Part shown: piece by piece, positions 46,806 to 54,975 of the stretch | Layout of the letters: every line of letters starts with the position of its first letter | How positions within the stretch are numbered: position 1 is the stretch's first letter | Origin: Peristeroidobacter agariperforans | GTDB lineage: Bacteria > Pseudomonadota > Gammaproteobacteria > Steroidobacterales > Steroidobacteraceae | Direction of reading: 5' to 3' | DNA length: 64,000 nucleotides | NCBI RefSeq assembly: GCF_004138335.1 | Contig: NZ_RYFW01000002.1 | Span: 1,283,501 to 1,347,500 of the forward strand | Notes under the pieces: generated by a model | Told to the model about the DNA's origin: nothing | Database searches by the model: none | Seen by the model: the letters and a program-made list of their open reading frames with translations, nothing else | Translations under genes and position numbers: made by a program

Positions 46806-49324
46806 GTTTGGACGCGTCCCCTGAGTTGCCGAATTCGCTGCCGCGTCCCACGGGGGAGTTCGATCGACTGCGCGCCGTATGGGAGCGGCCCAAAGGCTGG
46901 CGCGTACTCACGCAAGTCAACAACACGGCGATCGGCCTCTGGTACATCGGCGCCGCGCTGTTGTTTCTCGTGCTCGGCGGCATTCTGGCGCTGATCATGC
47001 GCACTCAGCTGGCGGTGCCGGGGAACAATCTGGTCGATGCCGATCTGTACAACCAGCTGTTCACGATGCACGGCTCGGTGATGATGTTTCTGTTCGCCGT
47101 GCCGGTGGTCGAGGCAATCGGCATTCTGTTGTTGCCCGCGATGCAGGGGGCGCGCGACCTGCCGTTTCCCCGGCTGTCGGCATATGCGTTCTGGGCGTAT
47201 TTCGTCGGCGGGCTGGTGTTCTTCACCACCATCTTCTTCGACCTCGCGCCGGATGGTGGCTGGTTCATGTATCCGCCACTCACCAGCTACGAGTTCTCGC
47301 CCGGGCTGCGCACGGACTTCTGGCTGCTCGGCATCGGGTTCATCGAGATTTCGGCCATCGCCGGTGCGATAGAGATCGTGGTGGGTATCTTGAGAACCCG
47401 GCCGCCGGGCATGACGCTCGACAAGATGCCCATCTACCTGTGGGCGATGCTCATCGTCGGCGCAATGATCATCTTCGGCTTTCCGCCGGTGATTCTAGCC
47501 ACGGCGTTGCTCGAGCTGGAGCGCGCATTCCACTGGCCGTTCTTCCTGGCCGAGCGGGGCGGCGATCCGCTGCTCTGGCAGCACTTGTTCTGGCTGTTCG
47601 GCCATCCGGATGTTTACATCATTTTCCTGCCGGCGGCGGGCCTGGTTTCGATGATGGTCGCGACCATGGCGCAGGTGCCGTTGATTGGATATCGCTGGAT
47701 CGTTGTCGCGATGCTGGCGACGGGGACCATTTCTTTTGCATTGTGGGTGCACCACATGTTTGCGACCGGCATGCCGCACCTGTCGCTGAGTTTCTTTTCG
47801 GCGGCGAGCATGGCCGTGGCGATTCCGGCCGGGCTGCAAGTGTTTTCGTGGATCGCCACGCTGTGGCGAGGCGACGTGCAGCGCGCGACGCCAACTTACT
47901 TTCTGCTCGGTTTCTTCGGTGTGTTCGTGCTGGGTGGATTGACTGGCGTCATGCTCGCGGTCGTGCCTTACGACTGGCAGGCGCATGACACGTACTTCGT
48001 GGTGGCTCACCTGCACTACGTGCTGATCGGCGGCATGTTGTTTCCTGTGTTCGCGGGAATCTATTACTGGGCGCCGATGATCAGTGGCCGCCGTTTGTCG
48101 GAGCGCATGGGGAAGTGGGCCTGCGCCATCATGTTCATCGGCGTGAACCTGACTTTCTTTCCCATGCACATCGCCGGGCTGCTCGGCATGCCACGCCGTG
48201 TCTGGACGTACGCGGATGGCTATGGTCTGGAGCCTTACAACCTGCTCTCGACAGTTGGAGCATTCGTGTTTGCAGCAGGTATAAGCATCGTGCTGTTGGA
48301 TTTGATGTTGCACTTCAGGCCCGCCGGCAAAGTGGACACGAATCCGTGGAACGCGGGCACGCTCGAATGGCTGCCGCAGGATGAGTATGCCATTCGCAGC
48401 GTGCCTCTCGTCGGCAGCCGGGAGCCGCTGTGGGATCGAGCGTCGCTTCGCAAGGAAGTGGACGAAGGTCAGCACTATCTGCCCGGCACGATGACGGGCG
48501 GTCGAGAGACCATCGTCACCAGTGCGATCGATGCTCGACCGGAGTATCTGCTGCGTCTGCCGGGATCGAGTTGGTTGCCGGTGCTCGCTGGCGTCGGCAC
48601 CGCGGTCTTTTTTCTTGCGCTCACCGTCAAATGGATGATCGTCGCGATTACCGGAGCGCTGGTCGCACTGGGCAGCATTCTGATGTGGTTGTGGGACAGC
48701 GATCCTGCGCCGTCGGGACAGCTGTTCGATGTGGGCGGCGGGCTGAGCTTGCCGGATTACATGAGCGGCAGCCGCTCGCATTCGTGGTGGTCGATGGTCG
48801 TGCTGATGCTCGTGGATGGCAGCATCTTCGCCTGTTTGATCTTTTCATTCCTTTATTTATGGACGGTGACGTTGTCCGGCTTTCCCCCGGAGAGTCTCGA
48901 TATGCCGCTGGTGGGAAGCTCCGTGGCGGCGGTGGTCGCTTGGCTTGTCGTCGCTGGGGCGTTGTTTGCGGCGAATCGGGCGCTGGGTGGGAGTCGGTGC
49001 CGCGGCGTGAGCATCGCGCTGCTGGTTGCGCTGATGGGAACCTGGCTGGCATTTGCAGCGAGCCTGCATGCGCTGACGGGAACGAACCTTCGCCCGCAGT
49101 TGCACGGCTATGCATCGACTGCTTACACGATGGTTGCCTGGCAAGGACTTCACGCTGTGTTGCTGACGTTGATGATCGGCTTCACCGTGGCGCGACTGTC
49201 GCTCGGGATGATCGATTCTGTGCGTCGAAATGTTTTCGATAACACCCGCATCATGAGCTATTACTGCGCGGCGCAGGGCATTGTCGCGCTGGTGGTGATG
49301 CACTCGCCTCGGCTGGCCCTTTGA
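46802..49324 (+). CDS. ctaD: Cytochrome c oxidase subunit I fused to a subunit III-like domain
   Basis: About 840 residues from a GTG overlapping the subunit II stop. Subunit I features occupy about 1-560: heme a ligand region MHGSVMMFLFAVP, CuB His motif FGHPDVYI, HHMFATGM and HDTYFVVAHLHYV. After a linker and two hydrophobic helices, a shorter subunit III-like part begins near 655 (SRSHSWWSMVVLMLVDGSIFACLIFSFLYLWTV) and continues for five helices. The oxidase reduces oxygen to water and pumps protons in the inner membrane. The subunit III half is shorter than a free subunit III. Confidence 0.94.
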   Translation: MSLDASPELPNSLPRPTGEFDRLRAVWERPKGWRVLTQVNNTAIGLWYIGAALLFLVLGGILALIMRTQLAVPGNNLVDADLYNQLFTMHGSVMMFLFAVPVVEAIGILLLPAMQGARDLPFPRLSAYAFWAYFVGGLVFFTTIFFDLAPDGGWFMYPPLTSYEFSPGLRTDFWLLGIGFIEISAIAGAIEIVVGILRTRPPGMTLDKMPIYLWAMLIVGAMIIFGFPPVILATALLELERAFHWPFFLAERGGDPLLWQHLFWLFGHPDVYIIFLPAAGLVSMMVATMAQVPLIGYRWIVVAMLATGTISFALWVHHMFATGMPHLSLSFFSAASMAVAIPAGLQVFSWIATLWRGDVQRATPTYFLLGFFGVFVLGGLTGVMLAVVPYDWQAHDTYFVVAHLHYVLIGGMLFPVFAGIYYWAPMISGRRLSERMGKWACAIMFIGVNLTFFPMHIAGLLGMPRRVWTYADGYGLEPYNLLSTVGAFVFAAGISIVLLDLMLHFRPAGKVDTNPWNAGTLEWLPQDEYAIRSVPLVGSREPLWDRASLRKEVDEGQHYLPGTMTGGRETIVTSAIDARPEYLLRLPGSSWLPVLAGVGTAVFFLALTVKWMIVAITGALVALGSILMWLWDSDPAPSGQLFDVGGGLSLPDYMSGSRSHSWWSMVVLMLVDGSIFACLIFSFLYLWTVTLSGFPPESLDMPLVGSSVAAVVAWLVVAGALFAANRALGGSRCRGVSIALLVALMGTWLAFAASLHALTGTNLRPQLHGYASTAYTMVAWQGLHAVLLTLMIGFTVARLSLGMIDSVRRNVFDNTRIMSYYCAAQGIVALVVMHSPRLAL

Positions 49325-49686
49325 TGAGCATGCGACATTCATTCACGAGCACCACGTTTTTGATCCTGGGCGGGCTGCTCGTGTGGATCGCGGATTTCGT
49401 CTTTGTCTATGTGTTTGCGGCGGTTGCCTGTGCGCGAGGCTTTGCCGATGTGAGCTGGTTCGGTTTGCCCATTGTCACGCTGACGACGCTGCTCGCTTCG
49501 CTGATCGCCGGCGCAGCCACCGTGCTGGTCGTTCGTCGCGGTTATCGTTTGCAGCGAGACGAAGCGGTCGATGAGCATTCGCGCTTCATCGGTTTCGTGG
49601 CGTTGGCCAGCGGCGGGATCGCGCTGATCGCCTTGGTGTTGCTGGTCCTGCCAGCGCTGGTGGTTAGCGCTTGCCCGCGGCTGTGA
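49324..49686 (+). CDS. Small membrane protein of the oxidase operon
   Basis: 120 residues with three hydrophobic helices (TTFLILGGLLVWIADFVFVYVFAAVAC, IVTLTTLLASLIAGAATVLVV, FIGFVALASGGIALIALVLLVLPALVV). I do not recognise a named family. Position after the fused subunit I/III suggests a small structural or assembly subunit. ATG 49324 shares one base with the preceding stop (TGATG); the TTG at 49321 overlaps it further. Confidence 0.75.
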   Translation: MSMRHSFTSTTFLILGGLLVWIADFVFVYVFAAVACARGFADVSWFGLPIVTLTTLLASLIAGAATVLVVRRGYRLQRDEAVDEHSRFIGFVALASGGIALIALVLLVLPALVVSACPRL

Positions 49687-49707
49687 TCCAAAGAATCCCG
49701 CTGTGAC

Positions 49708-50718
49708 TCAGTGTTTAGCGGTCCGGCGCCATGCCCAACCTCGCGGGCCGACGGTGTCCGCCGAGAACGCGCCGCGCTCGCCGAGCGGCTTCACCGGTCC
49801 GATCGTCGTGTCATTCAGTGTCTGTCGCTCGAGCTCGGAATTGATCTCGGCGCCGAGGATCACGACGTAGGCGGACACATAGAACCACATCAACATCACG
49901 ACCACGCCGCCGATCGCCCCATACGCTTCGCCGAACGAACTGAAGTTGCGCACATAGATCGCGAACAGCACGCCGCCGAGCAACCACAGCGTCGCGGCGA
50001 TGACGGAGCCGGCATTCACCCATTCCCAGCGCGGGCGTGTGCGATGTGGCGCGAAGCGATACAACGCGGAGAGTGCGAAGACGGCCATGACCCAGAGCAG
50101 CGCCCAGCGAATCACGAGCAACACCCATTGCGTGGCGGTGCCCAGTGGGATGAATGCGAGCACGATGGGCACAGCGACACCGATCAGCACCATCACCACG
50201 AAGCCGACCACTCCGCACACCGTAAACGTGAACGAGAGCAGCAGTCGTCTCAGGAACGAGCGGCGGTCGTGCTCGTTGTACGCGACGTTCACCGCAGTGA
50301 TCAGCGCGACCATGCCTTTGCGTGCGCTCCACATAGCGACCAGGATGCCGATCACGACGCCAATGCTGAGCGTTTCGTTTCTCTGGCTCACCAGGTTTTG
50401 CAACTGGCTCTGCAGAATCTGCAGGGTCGCGGCCGGCAGCATTTCGCTGAAGGTCTGAAGCTGCGCGGCGATCGCTTCGGGCGAAGCCACCAAGCCGTAA
50501 ATGGCAACGGCGGCGGCGAGACTCGGGAACACGGCGAGCAGCGCGAACAAGGCGAGACCGCCGGCAACGATGGACACGTTGTCGGCATCGAGCTGAGTCT
50601 GGACCCGCCAGATCACATCCCACCAGCCGCGCCAGGTGATGTCTACTGGCCGGCCGGCGAGTCGTCCCCGATTCGTTTCGGTGTTTGCGATCTCGTTGGG
50701 ATCGACGGTCGGAGGCAT
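49708..50718 (-). CDS. YihY/BrkB family membrane protein
   Basis: About 336 residues. Family motifs are present: WWDVIWRVQTQLDADNVSIVAGGLALFALLAVFPSLAAAVAIYGL, AMWSARKGMVALITAVNVAYNE and FGEAYGAIGGVVVMLMWFYVSAYVVILGAEINSELER. About six membrane helices are seen. The family is widespread and its transport or enzymatic role is unresolved. The ATG at 50718 (AAGG 9 bases upstream) is preferred to one 48 bases upstream. It is convergent with the oxidase operon. Confidence 0.9.
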   Translation of the reverse strand: MPPTVDPNEIANTETNRGRLAGRPVDITWRGWWDVIWRVQTQLDADNVSIVAGGLALFALLAVFPSLAAAVAIYGLVASPEAIAAQLQTFSEMLPAATLQILQSQLQNLVSQRNETLSIGVVIGILVAMWSARKGMVALITAVNVAYNEHDRRSFLRRLLLSFTFTVCGVVGFVVMVLIGVAVPIVLAFIPLGTATQWVLLVIRWALLWVMAVFALSALYRFAPHRTRPRWEWVNAGSVIAATLWLLGGVLFAIYVRNFSSFGEAYGAIGGVVVMLMWFYVSAYVVILGAEINSELERQTLNDTTIGPVKPLGERGAFSADTVGPRGWAWRRTAKH

Positions 50719-50791
50719 TGCAACACCTTGCTCAGCGCGCTCGTGGACAGAGCAATGACGCAGCACGAGGCGGGATGTTCCGAGGACTCGA

Positions 50792-52216
50792 TCAGTTGAG
50801 GACGGCGTGCGGGCAGCGCTTCGAATCCACGCCGGGCAGCAGGCCCTTGCGCAGGAGGATCAGGTTGATGCGTGAGTAATAGTCGTCGCCGCTCAATGCG
50901 ACGGCGCGCTCGAAGGCGCTCTCAGCGTCACCGAAACGGCACTCGATCGCGTAGGCCATGCCAAGATTGTTCGCGGCCCGGGAGCTTGCGGGGTTGCGTG
51001 CGGCGGTGTCTTCCCAGAAAGCAATTTCGGTCTCATAGACGAGGTTGCGTTGATAGGTGGTCCAGCTCAGCGCCACCAGAATCAAAGCAACAGCAACTGG
51101 GCGCAGCATGGCTCGATCGGGCTGCCACGCGAAGAGGCGCACGGCCAGCCACCATGCGGGACCGATCAATGCCTGATACAACTGACGATCGTTGGCCACG
51201 TCGAGGCGTGGCAGGAGCGAATTCGTCGGCGCCAGCCACAGCATGAACCACAACACAGCAAACGAGGCCAGCGGCCGGCGTCGGCAGTTGAGCAATGCCC
51301 ACACGACTGTGGTGGCCAAGGCGAAGACGGATAGCGCCGCGTTCCAGTTCAACGCATCGACCACCGGTAGCTGCGGATCAGCATTGACGTTCGTTATGCG
51401 TACCAGCTGGCCCGCCAGGTAGAAGATTGCGTGGGATTGTGTCAGCAGGTTCTCGCCGATGGTGCGAGTGTCGAGACTCACGGCGAGCAAGCGCCTGTAG
51501 GTCGGCAGGCTGAGCGCGACCACCAGCATCGCCGCCATGAGCAGGAACAGCGGCGTCAGACGCTGCAACGTTTGCGACACAGGACGGTCAGAGGAGTAGA
51601 GCAGCAGCGCGAGCGGCAGGATCAATGCCGTTTCTTTGGTCGCGACCGCCAGTCCGAAACAAACGCAGCACGCCAGGAGCCACGCGGAGCTTCGCTCTCT
51701 GTCCTCGCTGCGAACCCAACAATAGAGGCTCAACAAACAGAAGCACGCCGCCAGCGAGCTGGAGCGACCGGAGATGTAGGTGACAGCTTCAGTTTGCACC
51801 GGATGAAGTGCGAACAGGAGAGCAGCGAACAAAGCTGCCTGGGAGGCGTTCGCTTCGGATAGCCCGGCGCGAAGGCCGCGGCCTCGAAGCAGCGACCCCA
51901 GCAGCGTCGCGCTGAGTGCATGAATCAGGATGTTTACAACACGAAAGCCCGCCGGGCGGGGATCGAGCGAGAAATTCAACGCGTAGCTGAGTTTCAACAG
52001 CGGTCGAATGCCCGGCATCGATTGCCACCAGGCGGCAAGCGAATGGACGCGGGGCTCGTTGACGATCACGTTCCAATCGTCGAATTGAAAGCTGCCGGAG
52101 ATCGAGGGCCACCACAGCACAATCACGGCAAGGGCTGGCAGCGCCGGCAGCCACGCTGTCAGCCAAGAAACTTCGGCCGCGGAAGTTTCAGTTTGCGAGG
52201 ATGGAGCCGAACGCAT
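50792..52216 (-). CDS. TMTC-like multi-pass protein with C-terminal TPR
   Basis: 474 residues. Ten or so hydrophobic helices follow the opening LPALAVIVLWWPSISGSFQFDDWNVIVNEP, whose FDD motif and loop resemble GT-C enzymes of the TMTC/ArnT group. LFALHPVQTEAVTYISGRSSSLAACFCLLSLY is also typical of TMTC-like proteins. The C-terminal 80 residues hold a TPR-like pair (SSRAANNLGMAYAIECRFGDAESAFERAVAL). It may transfer a sugar from a lipid carrier to periplasmic targets. The start overlaps the carboxypeptidase gene by 29 bases. Confidence 0.8.
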   Translation of the reverse strand: MRSAPSSQTETSAAEVSWLTAWLPALPALAVIVLWWPSISGSFQFDDWNVIVNEPRVHSLAAWWQSMPGIRPLLKLSYALNFSLDPRPAGFRVVNILIHALSATLLGSLLRGRGLRAGLSEANASQAALFAALLFALHPVQTEAVTYISGRSSSLAACFCLLSLYCWVRSEDRERSSAWLLACCVCFGLAVATKETALILPLALLLYSSDRPVSQTLQRLTPLFLLMAAMLVVALSLPTYRRLLAVSLDTRTIGENLLTQSHAIFYLAGQLVRITNVNADPQLPVVDALNWNAALSVFALATTVVWALLNCRRRPLASFAVLWFMLWLAPTNSLLPRLDVANDRQLYQALIGPAWWLAVRLFAWQPDRAMLRPVAVALILVALSWTTYQRNLVYETEIAFWEDTAARNPASSRAANNLGMAYAIECRFGDAESAFERAVALSGDDYYSRINLILLRKGLLPGVDSKRCPHAVLN

Positions 52217-52976
52217 CTTCGATCATCCCGTGCGCCAACCACCAGCGTTCGGTGCCACCCAACATGATGAGCCAGACGTCGTGATTCTGTCGTCGCACGT
52301 ACGCGATCAAACATTGGCCGGCCTGCGAGGTGTTGCCGGTCTTCAATCCTTCCGTGCCGTCCAGCCTTCCGAGCAGTGCATTGGTGCTCGTGAACTTGAT
52401 CGTGCGCCCAGCGCGAGTTGTGAGCTGGGCTTCGGGGAGAGCGGCCAAGTGTGAGATCAGTGGCGCCGTTCGGGCGGCGCGGGCGAGCTTCAGCAAATCC
52501 GTGGCAGTGGTGTACTGGCCGGCGGCATCGAAACCACAGGGATCCACGAAATTCGATTCGCTCATACCAAGCCGCACGGCGCGCTCGTTCATGCGTGCTC
52601 TGAATTCGGTGAGGTTGGGAGTGACACTTTCAACGAGCGCGCGACACGCATCGTTGGCGGAGCGGATCAGCATCGCGGCCAGTGCCGCGCCAGCCGTAAT
52701 CTGTTCGCCCGCTCTCAGTCCGAGACGAGAAGGGGGCACGCTCGCGGCGTATTCACTGACCGTGACCCAGCGCTCTGCACTCCAGTTGGAATCCAGGGCG
52801 ACGAGCGCTGTAAGTAACTTGGCGAGCGAGGCAGGCTGTAGACGGAGCGTCGGTGCTCGTTGCCAAAGCAGCTGATCGTCGAGGACGACCATGTAGCTGC
52901 GAGCCGCCGAAGGATAGAGATCCGGCGCCTCTGCGTGCAGAGGCGAAGTGAGCGCCAACAGCAACGCGCCGACCAT
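52188..52976 (-). CDS. D-alanyl-D-alanine carboxypeptidase (PBP5-type)
   Basis: About 262 residues with a signal peptide (SMVGALLLALTSPLHAEA). Active-site motifs in order: SLAK (SxxK nucleophile) in LQPASLAKLLTALVAL, SAN (SxN) in LIRSANDACRALVE and KTG in GLKTGNTSQAGQC. It trims pentapeptide stems of peptidoglycan in the periplasm. The protein lacks the extra C-terminal domain and amphipathic anchor of classical PBP5, so it is a short form. GGAGGCAGG precedes the ATG. It overlaps the next gene by 29 bases. Confidence 0.92.
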   Translation of the reverse strand: MVGALLLALTSPLHAEAPDLYPSAARSYMVVLDDQLLWQRAPTLRLQPASLAKLLTALVALDSNWSAERWVTVSEYAASVPPSRLGLRAGEQITAGAALAAMLIRSANDACRALVESVTPNLTEFRARMNERAVRLGMSESNFVDPCGFDAAGQYTTATDLLKLARAARTAPLISHLAALPEAQLTTRAGRTIKFTSTNALLGRLDGTEGLKTGNTSQAGQCLIAYVRRQNHDVWLIMLGGTERWWLAHGMIEDAFGSILAN

Positions 52977-53019
52977 GGAGGCAGTTGCCTGCCTCCACGA
53001 TCGGCGCGCGATGTGACGT

Positions 53020-54072
53020 TTAGTTCGAGAACAAGCCACCCAGCGCCTTCTTGCCTTTGTTGAACAGACCCTTGGCCTTTTCGCCGGAGGTCTGAGGCTG
53101 CTCCAGCGCGGGGTCCTGCTGTGGATCCTGCGGCTGATCCTGGCCGATGCTGCCATCGGTCGCCGACATTGCGCCTGCGCGCTGCCGGCGTTGTTCTTCG
53201 TCCTGGTTGCTGGCGTACTCGGAACAGAAGCTGCGATAACGCGGGTTGATCGCGGTGTAGCGACGGCCGGCGCACTGCTGGGCGGCGATGCCAGCGGCCA
53301 TCACCCCGCATTCCGTCGCGATAAAGTTCAGATCGTTCTTCTGCTCGGCAAGCTTGCACATCGCGTCGCGTTCCTGCTCGAGCGAGAAACCACAGATGCG
53401 TGCCGATTCGGCCAGCGGCTTGTTGCTCGGGTCGTTGGGAATGCTCGAAACGCGGGCTCTGCGGCGCTCCTCCTGGGCCAGACGACGGAAATTCTCGGGC
53501 TTGCGAACGGCTTCGCAATAGGTGCGCTTATCCGCCGGGTCTTTACACTGCATCAGGAACGAGGGGCCTTCCGCTTCGGCCGCCATTTCGTGGCAGCGTT
53601 GGATCTGCTGCCGCTCGATCTCCTTCTGCGTGCGCTCGGCATCGGCCATGATCTTCTTGGCTACGAAGTTCGCTTCGGTGCCATCGCACTGGCCGAGCTT
53701 CTGGCCTTCGTAGTTCATGACCATGGTTTCGCCGCCCGTGGTCATCTCCATCCGGCCCTTGTAGTGGTCGGGGCTGACGTAGGTGAGCTGCGCCGAGCCT
53801 TCCATCTTGTCCTCACCGTCGCAGCGCATTTTGAAGCTCTGGACATTGCCGGTGCGCTTCATGTCGTAGATCTGGCAGCTGTCGTCGGTCCGGATCGGCG
53901 GCTGCTCGGCGCCCGCCTCGGGCTGCTTGCAGATCTCCGAGGTCTGGCCCGGCATGGACATGCCGCCCATCTGCATGGTGTTGGTGACCTTCCACTTCTC
54001 GCCTTCGATGCCCTGGGCCGCCAGTGAAGTGCCGGCGCAGGTGAGCAGCAGCAACGCGCACACGTTTTTCAT
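53020..54072 (-). CDS. DUF3617 secreted protein
   Basis: About 350 residues. Signal peptide (KNVCALLLLTCAGTSLAA), then the DUF3617-like region GEKWKVTNTMQMGGMSMPGQTSEICKQPE, with CDGEDKMEGSAQLTYVSPDHYKGRMEM. A Cys-rich helical middle (CHEMAAEAEGPSFLMQCKDPADKRTYC and later CKLAEQ, ECGVMAAG, SFCSEYA) and a Gln/Pro-rich tail with GLFNKGKKALGGLF follow. It is periplasmic or surface-located and has unknown activity. ATG 54072 starts the signal; the longer frame to 54141 is rejected. Confidence 0.85.
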   Translation of the reverse strand: MKNVCALLLLTCAGTSLAAQGIEGEKWKVTNTMQMGGMSMPGQTSEICKQPEAGAEQPPIRTDDSCQIYDMKRTGNVQSFKMRCDGEDKMEGSAQLTYVSPDHYKGRMEMTTGGETMVMNYEGQKLGQCDGTEANFVAKKIMADAERTQKEIERQQIQRCHEMAAEAEGPSFLMQCKDPADKRTYCEAVRKPENFRRLAQEERRRARVSSIPNDPSNKPLAESARICGFSLEQERDAMCKLAEQKNDLNFIATECGVMAAGIAAQQCAGRRYTAINPRYRSFCSEYASNQDEEQRRQRAGAMSATDGSIGQDQPQDPQQDPALEQPQTSGEKAKGLFNKGKKALGGLFSN

Positions 54073-54256
54073 GGAGTTTCCCGCACTGTTAGGATTCCAG
54101 CAGGCTCGCACGCGGCTTGGTTGTGGTCTATGCCCCGTCATGGCAGTTGACTTTTAGCCGAAAAAAGCGTGCAGCAGAACGATTTGTCGAAGCCGTTGTC
54201 GGAATCGGTCGGGCAGGCGCGTCCTTGTGACGAGTTTCACGCAACAGGAGAGCGCA

Positions 54257-54610
54257 ATGGCTTATGTGGATGGTTTCGTCGTGCCGTTGGCGAAGGATAA
54301 GTTGCAGGTCTACAAGGAAAAGGCGCGCCTCTGCGGCGAGGTATGGAAGAGTCATGGCGCATTGAGTTACGTCGAATGCGTCGCTGACGATGTTCCCTAT
54401 GGCGAGCTCACGTCGTTCCCCCGCGCCGTGCAGGTCAAGCCCGATGAGATCGTCATCTTCGCCTGGATCACCTACGAATCGCGCCAGCAGCGCGACGCCA
54501 TCAATGCGAAAGTGATGGAAGATCCCCGCATGAAGGCGCTGTTCAACGAAATGCCCATCGACGGAAAACGCATGATTTTCGGCGGTTTCGAGATGCTGTT
54601 TAGTTTGTGA
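54257..54610 (+). CDS. DUF1428 family protein
   Basis: 117 residues. The DUF1428 pattern is near complete: AYVDGFVVPLAKDKLQVYKEKARLCGEVWKSHGALSYVECVADDVPYGELTSFPRAVQVKPDEIVIFAWITYESR and DPRMKALFNEMPIDGKRMIFGGFEML. It has a ferredoxin-like dimeric barrel of unknown function, cytoplasmic. AGGAGA lies 6 bases before the ATG; the in-frame ATG at 54227 is rejected. Confidence 0.9.
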   Translation: MAYVDGFVVPLAKDKLQVYKEKARLCGEVWKSHGALSYVECVADDVPYGELTSFPRAVQVKPDEIVIFAWITYESRQQRDAINAKVMEDPRMKALFNEMPIDGKRMIFGGFEMLFSL

Positions 54611-54642
54611 GCGGCGCCCGCGGCGTGCTGACGGAGTGAGTT

Positions 54643-54918
54643 ATGTGTCGGAACATCAAGACGTTGTTCAATTTCGAGCCGCCGGCGACGGACACCGAGA
54701 TACACGACGCCTCGTTGCAGTTCGTTCGCAAGCTCAGCGGGTTCACGATCCCATCGAAGGCCAATGAAGCGGCCTTCGAGCGCGCAGTGGAGGAGGTGGC
54801 TGCCGCCGCGCGTACCTTGATCCATTCGATGACGACCAACGCGGAGCCCAAGAATCGAGAAGTCGAGGCTGAGCGGGCGCGGGCGCGTAACGCCGTAAGA
54901 TTTGGCGCGAAGGCCTAG
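54643..54918 (+). CDS. DUF2277 family protein
   Basis: 91 residues starting MCRNIKTLFNFEPPATDTEIHDASLQFVRKLSGF, the DUF2277 signature, with a helical remainder (AAFERAVEEVAAAARTLIHSM). A small cytoplasmic protein of unknown function. GGAG lies before the ATG. It lies 32 bases after the DUF1428 gene in the same direction and is followed by a terminator. Confidence 0.9.
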   Translation: MCRNIKTLFNFEPPATDTEIHDASLQFVRKLSGFTIPSKANEAAFERAVEEVAAAARTLIHSMTTNAEPKNREVEAERARARNAVRFGAKA

Positions 54919-54937
54919 AAAAGGTGTGATGTAATAG

Positions 54938-54973
54938 CGGGCGCCTGGGTCGGCCAGGCGCCCGTTGTTGTTT
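54938..54973 (+). terminator. Intrinsic terminator after DUF2277 gene
   Basis: A perfect 11-base stem CGGGCGCCTGG (54938-54948) with CCAGGCGCCCG (54954-54964), loop GTCGG, then a T-rich tail (TTGTTGTTT). It ends about three bases before the start codon assigned to the following glycosidase gene. Confidence 0.85.
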
Positions 54974-54975
54974 AA

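Noticed and set aside
47495-48781. 428-codon minus-strand frame opposite the oxidase subunit I gene
   Set aside because: It is extremely rich in Arg, His and Gln, as expected from antisense of hydrophobic codons, and has no domain.
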